Assembly (NCBI RefSeq): GCF_023856365.1
Contig: NW_026042451.1
Coordinates: 186,001 to 250,000, forward strand
DNA length: 64,000 nucleotides
Direction of reading: 5' to 3'
DNA from: Brienomyrus brachyistius
Taxonomy: Eukaryota > Chordata > Actinopteri > Osteoglossiformes > Mormyridae
The notes under the pieces are model-generated. The model had not been told where the DNA came from and ran no database searches. It was given only the letters and a program-made list of their open reading frames with translations. Positions within the stretch are counted from its first letter, which is position 1. Every line of letters begins with the position of its first letter. The translations under genes were made by a program, and so were the position numbers. Positions 46,201 through 57,145 of the stretch are shown one piece after another.

Positions 46201-46821
46201 TAGCATATTAGCATAGCTTATTAGCATATTAGCATATTAGCATATTAGCATATTAGCTTATTAACATATTAGCATATTAGCATATTAGCATATTAGCATA
46301 TTAGCATATTAGCATATTAGCATAGCATATTAGCATATTAGCATATTAGCATATTAGCATATTAGCATAGCGTGTTAGTGTATTAGCATATTAGCATATT
46401 AGCATATTAGCATATTAGCATATTAGCATATTAGCATATTAGCATAGCATATTAGCATATTAGCATATTAGCATATTAGCATATTAGCATAGCATATTAG
46501 CATATTAGCATATTAGCATATTAGCATATTAGCATATTAGCATAGCATATTAGCATATTAGCATATTAGCATATTAGCATAGCATATTAGCATATTAGCA
46601 TATTAGCATATTAGCATATTAGCATATTAGCATAGCATATTAGCATATTAGCATATTAGCATATTAGCATATTAGCATAGCATATTAGCATATTAGCATA
46701 TTAGCATATTAGCATATTAGCATAGCATATTAGCATATTAGCATATTAGCATATTAGCATAGCATATTAGCATATTAGCATATTAGCATATTAGCATATT
46801 AGCATATTAACATATTAGCAT
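40210..46821. repeat. AGCATATT satellite, segment 3 (6.6 kb) with internal ~1.82-kb duplication
   Basis: Rare variants recur at a constant offset: TATTGCGTGTTAGC at about 41,427 and 43,249, TAATATATT at about 41,972 and 43,802, CATACTAACAT at about 42,069 and 43,889. This reveals a higher-order duplication of about 1.82 kb. Near the right end AACATATAAAAATATTAGC (about 46,078) is shared with segment 4. Confidence 0.9.
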
Positions 46822-48668
46822 TGTAGGATCACACATGCACATATCACAAAGCTTAAATTCCAGGTGGCCTGAGACAAGGCCTACCCTGGTACGAGAAGGC
46901 ACACATCGACCTAGGCCCCAAAGGGGGGGTTTGTGACCCCACACACATAGATAACCAGGGAGGCCAGCACTCCAACTTTTATTGCCCAAAGCTTTAACGA
47001 CCTACAGATAGCAGAGTGGATCCCCAGGGACAGGGGCCCCTCGACTTGGCACACAACCCCCTCCCCAGACATCCTGCCTTACATACCACTCACCGAACGG
47101 ACGAACACCCCAAAGAAAGTTTCTTTTAAGTTTGGCTTTTGTATATCTGTATATTTATTTACTCTTGACTACTAGTCTTAATATACAGATATGTACAGGT
47201 TATGTTCGAATGTGTCTTAACTTTTGGAGATTCTTTTTCTTTGTTTGACAAACCTTCTCCCCCCCCTTTTCTTTGCCACATTCCTCGGCAACCCTTATCT
47301 GATCTTTGTATTCTACCATGCCTATCTAAGGGTAAGATGTGCTTATGACATGAGAATATGTCATATAATGTCTGTATAAAGGGTAATATCTGTTGAGGTA
47401 CAACCTAAACCACCTGTACTATATACTGGTGTGAGTAATAGAACATAACATAATAGCATAATATAAGTAATCATTAATTAATCATCACAGATGGTATTTG
47501 GTGTGAACCGCTGGGCTGGTACAGCATGTTTGGTATCAAACCGAAGGAAAATCACTCCAGTTTCCAAATCTGGTCAATGGTTACCACAAAAGTGGATATA
47601 TCAAAAGTTACACCAGCCTAATGAAAATCACCATTACCAGAGAAGTCAGTCTGGTCATAAATCCCAAAAAGACTGATACCGACCCCCTTCCGAAAGCCCG
47701 CCAAATGGATGGTCAGCCATTGGTCCAGGACTCAAATTCCTGGTCACTCCTAATCACGAACCTTATGCTATAAAACCTGGCACCTCAGAACAAAGGAGAG
47801 AGAAAGGCGGAGAAAAAGAGAAGAACAAGGAGAAACAAGCAGCGTTCTTAAAGCCCGTCGGTGAAGACCCAAAGAACTGCAACTCAGCCCAAGCTTCACC
47901 AGAAGAAAGAACCGGAGGAACTCCACTCCAACAACCGCTGCAGACACCGCGCCTCCCTGAGAGCCATCACCCATCAGCTCATCAGCCACTGCAACCAACT
48001 GCAAAGACCTCCTTCTTTCCTGCATCCAAGTAAACCAACTTCCTTTCCTTTCTAACAACCTGAACTGTCCTATTCACCTGCTATATTCCTTTAGGTTTAT
48101 AATCCTTTGCAGAACAGTTTTTCCCTTTTCAGGTTAATCATTTTAAATCTGGTCATTGCATTTTCATGATTACATCGTTTGTGTCTATTCCGTTATTTCA
48201 TGTTTATTGTTTGTTAGGTGTAATGTCTGTCTTATGTTAGTTGTAGGAATAAATGCATGTCTTTTTACACAACTTCAGCCTCCGTCATTGAGTGCTCACA
48301 ATAGTCCCTGCCTCTGTGCGATCTGGCTACTACGCTCTGAAACCTCTAAACTCGCCTGAAATATCGCGAGACTCTCTCTCATCGGCCGTGAGGGGAGCTT
48401 CGCTACCGATCGTTTACATTACCTGGTGACGCAGCTCGCTGGACGAGCCTACTAACCCAGGTTATTAAGCGATACTGGTTATTAATGAATCCCATTTAAG
48501 TCTCACATTAACAGATATCGGGGATTCGCAATTGAGTTTGGAGGAGCCGACCATTCGGCATAACAATTGGTTAATAATCAGCATTAAATAATAATTAATT
48601 AAAAGTTAATTAATTTCAAAACATATTGGTGGAGATATTAAAATTTACCTGAGCTAATAATTCCTACA
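46822..48668 (+). mobile_element. LTR-like insertion, copy 3 (1,847 bp)
   Basis: Shares the 14-bp deletion with copy 2 and the same flanks as all other copies. Confidence 0.8.
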
Positions 48669-51600
48669 GCATATTAGCATAGCGTGTTAGTGTATTAGCA
48701 TATTAGCATATTAGCATATTAGCATATTAGCATAGCATATTAGCATATTAGCATATTAGCATAGCATATTAGCATATTAGCATATTAGCATAACATAGCA
48801 TATTAGCATATTAGCATATTAGCATATTAGCATAGCATATTAGCATATTAGCATATTAGCATATTAGAATATTAGCATAGCGTGTTAGCGTATTAGCATA
48901 GCGTGTTAGCGTATTAGCATATTAGCATATTGGCATAGCATATTAGCATATTAGCATATTAGCATATTAGCATAGTATATTAGCATATTAGCATATTAGC
49001 ATATTAGCATAGCGTGTTAGTGTATTAGCATATTAGCATATTAGCATAGCATATTAGCATATTAGCATATTAGCATATTAGCATATTAGCATATTAATAT
49101 ATTAGCATATTAGCATATTAGCATATTAGCATATTAGCATAGCATATTAGCATATTAGCATATTAGCATATTAGCATATTAGCATATTAGCATACTAACA
49201 TATTAGCATATTAGCATAGCATATTAGCATATTAGCATATTAGCATATTAGCATATTAGCATAGCGTGTTAGCGTATTAGCGTATTAGCATATTAGCATA
49301 GCGTGTTAGCGTATTAGCATATTAGCATATTAGCATATTAGCATATTAGCATATTAGCATATTAGCATAGCATATTAGCATATTAGCATATTAGTATATT
49401 AGCATAGCATATTAGCATATTAGTATATTAGCATATTAGCATAACATATTAGCATATTAACATTTTAGCATATTAGCATAGCATATTAGCATATTAGCAT
49501 ATTAGCATATTAGCATATTAGCATATTAGCATAGCGTGTTAGCGTATTAGCATAGCATATTAGCATAGCATATTAGCGTATTAGCATATTAGCATATTAG
49601 CATATTAGCATAGCGTGTTAGCGTATTAGCATATTAGCATATTAGCATAGCATATTAGCGTATTAGCATAGCATATTAGCATATTAGCATATTAGCATAT
49701 TAGCATAGCATATTAGCATAATAGCATATTAGCATATTAGCATATTAGCATATTAGCATAGCATATTAGCATATTAGCATATTAGCATATTAGCATAGCA
49801 TATTAGCATATTAGCATATTAGCATATTAGCATATTAGCATATTAGCATAGCATATTAGCATATTAGCATATTAGCATATTAGCATATTAGCATATTAGC
49901 ATATTAGCATATTAGCATAGCATATTAGCATATTAGCATATTAGCATATTAGCATAGCATATTAGCATATTAGCATATTAGCATATTAGCATAGCATATT
50001 AGCATATTAGCATATTAGCATATTAGCATATTAGCATAGCATATTAGCATAGCATATTAGCATATTAGCATATTAGCATATTAGCATATATTAGCATATT
50101 AGCATATTAGCATATTAGCATATTAGCATATTAGCATATTAGCATAGCATATTAGTATATTAGCATATTAGCATATTAACATATTAGCATATTAGCATAT
50201 TAACATAGCATAGCATATTAGCATAACATATTAACATATTACCATATTAGCATAGCATACTAGCATATTAGCACATTAGCATATTAGCATATTAGCATAT
50301 TAGCATATTAGCATAGCATATTAGCATATTAGCATATTAACATATTAGCATATTAGCATATTAGCATATTAGCATAGCATATTAGCATATTAGCATATTA
50401 GCATAGCATATTAGCATATTAGCATATTAGCATATTAGCATATTAGCATAGCATATTAGCATATTAGCATATTAGCATATTAGCATATTAGCATATTAGC
50501 ATAGCATATTAGCATAGCATATTAGCATATTAGCATATTAGCATATATTAGTATATTAGCATATTAGCATATTAGCATATTAGCATATTAGCATAGCATA
50601 TTAGCATATTAGCATATTAGCATATTAGCATATTAGCATAGCATATTAGCATATTAGCATATTAGTATATTAGCATAGCATATTAGTATATTAGCATATT
50701 AGCATATTAGCATATTAACATATTAGCATAGCATATTAGCATATTAGCATATTAGCATATTAGCATATTAGCATATTAGCATAGCATATTAGCATATTAG
50801 CATATTAGCATATTAGCATAGCTTGTTAGCAGATTAGCGTATTAGCATATTAGCATATTAGCATATTAGCATATTAGCATATTAGCATATTAGCATAGCA
50901 TATTAGCATATTAACATATTAGCATATTAGCATATTAGCATAGCATATTAGCATAGCATATTAGCATATTAGCATATTAGCATATTAGCATATTAGCATA
51001 TTAGCATAGCATATTAGCATATTAGCATATTAGCATATTAGCATAGCATATTAGCATAGCATATTAGCATAGCATTTTAGCATATTAGCATATTAGCATA
51101 TTAGCATATATTAGCATATTAGCATATTAGCATATTAGCATATTAGCATAGCATATTAGCATATTAGCATAGCATATTAGCATATTAGCATATTAGCATA
51201 GCATATTAGTATATTAGCATATTAGCATATTAGCATATTAGCATATTAGCATATTAGCATATTAACATAGCATATTAGCATATTAGCATATTAGCATATT
51301 AGCATAGCATATTAGCATATTAGCATATTAGCATATTAGCATATTAACATATAAAAATATTAGCATATTAGCATAGCATATTAGCATATTAGCATATTAG
51401 CATATTAGCATAGCATATTAGCATATTAGCATATTAGCATATTAGCATAGCATATTAGCATATTAGCATATTAGCATATTAGCATAGCTTATTAGCATAT
51501 TAGCATATTAGCATATTAGCATATTAGCTTATTAACATATTAGCATATTAGCATATTAGCATATTAGCATATTAGCATATTAGCATAGCATATTAGCATA

Positions 51601-52108
51601 TTAGCATATTAGCATATTAGCATATTAGCATAGCGTGTTAGTGTATTAGCATATTAGCATATTAGCATATTAGCATATTAGCATATTAGCATATTAGCAT
51701 AGCATATTAGCATATTAGCATATTAGCATATTAGCATATTAACATAGCATATTAGCATATTAGCATATTAGCATATTAGCATATTAGCATATTAGCATAG
51801 CATATTAGCATATTAGCATATTAGCATATTAGCATATTAGTATAGCATATTAGCATATTAGCATATTAGCATATTAGCATATTAGCATATTAGCATAGCA
51901 TATTAGCATATTAGCATATTAGCATATTAGCATATTAGCATATTAGCATAGCATATTAGCATATTAGCATATTAGCATATTAGCATATTAGCATATTAGC
52001 ATAGCATATTAGCATATTAGCATATTAGCATATTAGCATAGCATATTAGCATATTAGCATATTAGCATATTAGCATATTAGCATATTAGCATATTAACAT
52101 ATTAGCAT
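48669..52108. repeat. AGCATATT satellite, segment 4 (3.4 kb)
   Basis: A shortened relative of segment 3. After the common start phrase it joins directly to the part of segment 3 that holds TAGAATATT, TAATATATT and CATACTAACAT, and it ends with the same AACATATAAAAATATT marker (about 51,346) some 760 bp before the next LTR-like copy. Confidence 0.9.
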
Positions 52109-53970
52109 TGTAGGATCACACATGCACATATCACAAAGCTTAAATTCCAGGTGGCCTGAGACAAGGCCTACCCTGGTACGAGAAGGCACACATCGACCTA
52201 GGCCCCAAAGGGGGGGTTTGTGACCCCACACACATAGATAACCAGGGAGGCCAGCACTCCAACTTTTATTGCCCAAAGCTTTAACGACCTACAGATAGCA
52301 GAGTGGATCCCCAGGGACAGGGGCCCCTCGACTTGGCACACAACCCCCTCCCCAGACATCCTGCCTTACATACCACTCACCGAACGGACGAACACCCCAA
52401 AGAAAGTTTCTTTTAAGTTTGGCTTTTGTATATCTGTATATTTATTTACTCTTGACTACTAGTCTTAATATACAGATATGTACAGGTTATGTTCGAATGT
52501 GTCTTAACTTTTGGAGATTCTTTTTCTTTGTTTGACAAACCTTCTCCCCCCCCTTTTCTTTGCCACATTCCTCGGCAACCCTTATCTGATCTTTGTATTC
52601 TACCATGCCTATCTAAGGGTAAGATGTGCTTATGACATGAGAATATGTCATATAATGTCTGTATAAAGGGTAATATCTGTTGAGGTACAACCTAAACCAC
52701 CTGTACTATATACTGGTGTGAGTAATAGAACATAACATAATAGCATAATATAAGTAATCATTAATTAATCATCACAGATGGTATTTGGTGTGAACCGCTG
52801 GGCTGGTACAGCATGTTTGGTATCAAACCGAAGGAAAATCACTCCAGTTTCCAAATCTGGTCAATGGTTACCACAAAAGTGGATATATCAAAAGTTACAC
52901 CAGCCTAATGAAAATCACCATTACCAGAGAAGTCAGTCTGGTCATAAATCCCAAAAAGACTGATACCGACCCCCTTCCGAAAGCCCGCCAAATGGATGGT
53001 CAGCCATTGGTCCAGGACTCAAATTCCTGGTCACTCCTAATCATGAACCTTATGCTATAAAACCTGGCACCTCAGAACAAAGGAGAGAGAAAGGCGGAGA
53101 AAAAGAGAAGAACAAGGAGAAACAAGCAGCGTTCTTAAAGCCCGTCGGTGAAGACCCAAAGAACTGCAACTCAGCCCAAGCTTCACCAGAAGAAAGAACC
53201 GGAGGAACTCCACTCCAACAACCGCTGCAGACACCGCGCCTCCCTGAGAGCCATCACCCATCAGCTCATCAGCCACTGCAACCAACTGCAAAGACCTCCT
53301 TCTTTCCTGCATCCAAGTAAACCAACTTCCTTTCCTTTCTAACAACCTGAACTGTCCTATTCACCTGCTATATTCCTTTAGGTTTATAATCCTTACAAAC
53401 TGCTTGCTTTGCAGAACAGTTTTTCCCTTTTCAGGTTAATCATTTTAAATCTGGTCATTGCATTTTCATGATTACATCGTTTGTGTCTATTCCGTTATTT
53501 CATGTTTATTGTTTGTTAGGTGTAATGTCTGTCTTATGTTAGTTGTAGGAATAAATGCATGTCTTTTTACACAACTTCAGCCTCCGTCATTGAGTGCTCA
53601 CAATAGTCCCTGCCTCTGTGCGATCTGGCTACTACGCTATGAAACCTCTAAACTCGCCTGAAATATCGCGAGACTCTCTCTCATCGGCCGTGAGGGGAGC
53701 TTCGCTACCGATCGTTTACATTACCTGGTGACGCAGCTCGCTGGACGAGCCTACTAACCCAGGTTATTAAGCGATACTGGTTATTAATGAATCCCATTTA
53801 AGTCTCACATTAACAGATATCGGGGATTCGCAATTGAGTTTGGAGGAGCCGACCATTCGGCATAACAATTGGTTAATAATCAGCATTAAATAATAATTAA
53901 TTAAAAGTTAATTAATTTCAAAACATATTGGTGGAGATATTAAAATTTACCTGAGCTAATAATTCCTACA
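52109..53970 (+). mobile_element. LTR-like insertion, copy 4 (1,862 bp)
   Basis: The longest copy: it has both the 14-bp stretch lost in copies 2 and 3 and the TTAA missing from copy 1. Private substitutions include AATCATGAACC and CTATGAAACC. Confidence 0.8.
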
Positions 53971-55620
53971 GCATATTAGCATAGCGTGTTAGTGTATTAG
54001 CATATTAGCATATTAGCATATTAGCATAGCATATTAGCATATTAGCATATTAGCATATTAGCATATTAGCATATTAGCATATTAGCATATTAGCATATTA
54101 GCATATTAGCATGGCATATTAGCATATTAGCATATTAGCATAGCTTGTTAGCATATTAGCATATTAGCATATTAGCATATTAGCATAGCTTGTTAGCATA
54201 TTAGCGTATTAGCATATTAGCATATTAGCATATTAGCATATTAGCATATTAGCATATTAGCATAGTATATTAACATATTAGCATATTAGCATATTAGCAT
54301 AGTATATTAGCATAGTATATTAGCATATTAGCATAGCATATTAGCATATTAGCATATTAGCATATTAGCATATTAGCATATTAGCATAGCGTGTTAGTGT
54401 ATTAGCATATTAGCATATTAGCAGAGCGTATTAGCATATTAGCATATTAGCATATTAGCATATTAGCATAGCATATTAGCATATTAGCATATTAGGATAT
54501 TAGCATATTAGCATATTAGCATATTAGCATAGCATATTAACATATTAGCATATTAGCATAGCGTGTTAGTGTATTAGCATATTAGCATATTAGCATATTA
54601 GCATATTAGAATAGCATATTAGCATATTAGCATATTAGCATATTAACATATTAGCATAGCATATTAGCATATTAGCATATTAACATATTAGCATATTAGC
54701 ATAGCATATTAGCATATTAGCATATTAGCATATTAGCATAGCTTGTTAGCATATTAGCATATTAGCATATTAGCATATTAGCATATTAGCATAGCTTGTT
54801 AGCATATTAGCGTATTAGCATATTAGCATATTAGCATATTAGCATATTAGCATATTAGCATATTAGCATATTAGCATAGCATATTAGCATATTAGCATAT
54901 TAGCATAGCATATTAGCATATTAGCATATTAGCATATTAGCATAGCGTGTTAGTGTATTAGCATATTAGCATATTAGCATATTAGCATATTAGGATATTA
55001 GCATATTAGCATATTAGCATAGCATATTAGCATATTAGCATATTAGCATATTAGCATATTAGCATATTAGCATATTAGCTTAGCATATTAGCATATTAGC
55101 ATATTAGCATATTAGCATATTAGCATATTAGCATAGCATATTAGCATATTAGCATATTAGCATATTAGTATATTAGCATAGCGTGTTAGCGTATTAGCAT
55201 ATTAGCATATTTGCATAGCATATTAGCATATTAGCATATTAGCATATTAGCATATTAGCATAGCGTGTTAGCGTATTAGCATATTAGCATATTAGCATAG
55301 CATATTAGCATATTAGCATATTAGCATATTAGCATATTAGCATATTAGCATAGCATATTAGCATATTAGCATATTAGCATATTAGCATATTACCATACTA
55401 GCATATTAGCGTGTTAGCATATTAGTATACTAGCATATTAGCGTGTTAGCATATTAGCATATTAGCATATTAGCATATTCGCATATTAGCATATTAGCAT
55501 ATTAGCATATTAGCATATTAGCATATTAGCGTGTTAGCATATTAGCGTGTTAGCATGTTAAATGCAATAGCATGCTATTAGCGTGTTAGCGTGTTAGCAT
55601 GTAAATCGCTTTAGCATGCT
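53971..55620. repeat. AGCATATT satellite, segment 5, decaying edge
   Basis: Regular until about 55,530, then it degenerates into GTGTTAGC/ATGTTAGC variants and ATGCAATAGCATGCTATTAG before unique sequence at about 55,620. Divergence at the edge is typical of a tandem array homogenised only in its interior. Confidence 0.9.
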
Positions 55621-55889
55621 CAGATCAGGCTGAATCTTTTGATCTAGGTGTACAGAACCTCCCAGATTCAGAATCTACTATGAAAAAACTAAAAATGTAA
55701 AACAATGCAAAAAACTATCTTGGTTAGTTATGGTCATAGTTTGGGCAGGGTAGGTGTTAAGCTAGTCTTAGTTAGCGTTAGCATTTGTCCCATAGAAGTG
55801 AATGAGCGGGCCCCATAAAGATAGGTTTACACTACATGTGTGAGTTTTGAATGAACTGTGTGTCTGGTGTTTGAGCCTGAATTGTGATA
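55621..55889. other. No gene recognised
   Basis: Short stretch of low-copy-looking sequence to the right of the satellite. No rgs11 exon was recognised here. Confidence 0.5.
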
Positions 55890-56022
55890 CGTTGGTGCCC
55901 CTTCCTGGGTTGTTCCCTGCCTCGTGTCTGTAGCTTCTGTGATCCACCTCACCACCTGTTCCAAAAGGCAAATTGATCCCCACAACCCTGAACAGGAGAA
56001 GCGGTTTCAGAAAATGGATGAA
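55890..56022 (+). mobile_element. L2-like LINE 3' end fragment (+)
   Basis: Reads as the forward-strand 3' end of the same repeat family as 8,873-9,238: CCTTCCTGGGTTGTTCCCTG, then GAGAAGCGGTTTCAGAAAAT and GGATGAATG. Diverged, no tail array. Confidence 0.55.
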
Positions 56023-56023
56023 T

Positions 56024-56075
56024 GTTCCCAGAGGTGTGAGGCAATAGTGCGAACCACTGCACCACTGAATAGTAT
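56024..56075 (-). mobile_element. L2-like LINE fragment (-)
   Basis: CCAGAGGTGTGAGGCAATAG to CCACTGCACCACTG is the same segment seen at about 9,188-9,230. It abuts an oppositely oriented fragment. Confidence 0.55.
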
Positions 56076-56109
56076 ATGTAGAAGAAAACTACAGCAGATA
56101 ATCTGATGT

Positions 56110-56270
56110 GTGTGTTTTTGAATATCCCTGCCGACTCCTGGAGGTTTGAGCTTCCCCTTTGAGTCTGGTGACTCCCAAGGTTTTTTCCTACTAGTGAGTT
56201 TTTTCTTACCATTGTCGCCTATGGCTTACTCACTTGGGGCTTTGGGTGGGGATGTTGTAAAGTTATTTCA
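56110..56270 (+). repeat. Dispersed teleost repeat fragment
   Basis: Contains GAGTCTGGTGACTCCCAAGG, TTTTTTCTTACCATTGTCGC and CTATGGCTTACTCACTTGGG, a text I recognise as a common fish dispersed repeat without being able to name the family. Confidence 0.45.
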
Positions 56271-56683
56271 GACAATCTAATATTATGATAACGTGCTATA
56301 CTTTTTTATGTAATTTCATGCAAATTAATTCTTTGGTAACAAGAAACACTTGTTTCATTCATTTTCCCTCCGAACATATCCTGCGTCACTTCCCTCGTGC
56401 TCCTGCATTCAAAATGAAAGATTGTCATGCACTGCAGTGCAATCCTCCAACTTGCAAGCAAAACGAGCTCTTAACGAAAATAATTGAATAAATTAGTTTA
56501 TAGCATGTTTACACCATAAACACATCAGTGATTGAGTGCAACCCTTGTGGACCAGACGCCTGGCTTTGGCTAATTTTCTGCCATTAAGCTAGCAAACGTG
56601 GGTTGGTTATGACGTAAAATAACTTGTGCCTTTAAATTGTTAAAAAAAAAGTCATGTATATAAAGTGAGGTTTGAAACTGACA
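56271..56683. other. No gene recognised
   Basis: AT-rich sequence left of the DNA transposon; only short ORFs. Confidence 0.5.
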
Positions 56684-56689
56684 CCATGC
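56684..56689 (+). repeat. Target-site duplication, left
   Basis: CCATGC, identical to 63371-63376. Confidence 0.9.
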
Positions 56690-56760
56690 TATGGAAGCCC
56701 GTTTCCGCCACAAAAAGAAAAAAAATAAGTCATAATAACGAGAAACTTTCTCATTATTAC
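56690..56760 (+). repeat. Left terminal inverted repeat (71 bp)
   Basis: Perfect inverse of 63300-63370, including the A5-G-A8 tract. Confidence 0.95.
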
Positions 56761-57000
56761 AATTTAGTATCTCATAATAACGAGAAACTTTCTCATTTGT
56801 ACGACTTAGTATCTCATAATAACGAGAAACTTTCTCATTTGTACGACTTAGTATCTCATAATAACGAGAAACTTTCTCATTATTACGACTTAGTATCTCG
56901 TTATTATGAGATACTTTCTCATTATTATGACTTAGTTTCTCGTTATTATGAGATACTAAGTCGTAATAATGAGAACGTTTCTCGTTATTTTGAGAAACGT
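56724..57000. repeat. Left subterminal fold-back array
   Basis: About seven ~40-bp modules made of GAGAAACTTTCTC and TCTCATAATAACGAG joined by TTACGACTTAGTA, in both orientations so that they can pair with each other. It is followed by T-rich tracts to about 57,080. Long ORFs here (SHNNEKLSHYYDLV-type) are translations of the repeat, not proteins. Confidence 0.9.
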
Positions 57001-57145
57001 TTTTTTTTTGCAACGAGAATTTTTTTTTTCTAACGATTTTTTTTTTTTTTTTACAACGAGAATTTTTTTTTTTTCATGACTTCGATTTAAATGACCTGAG
57101 GCTTTTTCCGTTTCCGGAGGAAGCTCCAAATCTTCGACTACGTTT

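Noticed and set aside
29455..55620. Possible CRISPR array or telomeric repeat
   Set aside because: The monomer is a contiguous 8-mer without spacers and differs from TTAGGG; the setting is a fish intron.
56570..57033. Overlapping ORFs of 147 and 122 codons on opposite strands with SHNNEKLSHYYDLV repeats
   Set aside because: They lie wholly in the left subterminal fold-back array. Both strands are open because the module is near-palindromic, so these are repeat artefacts.
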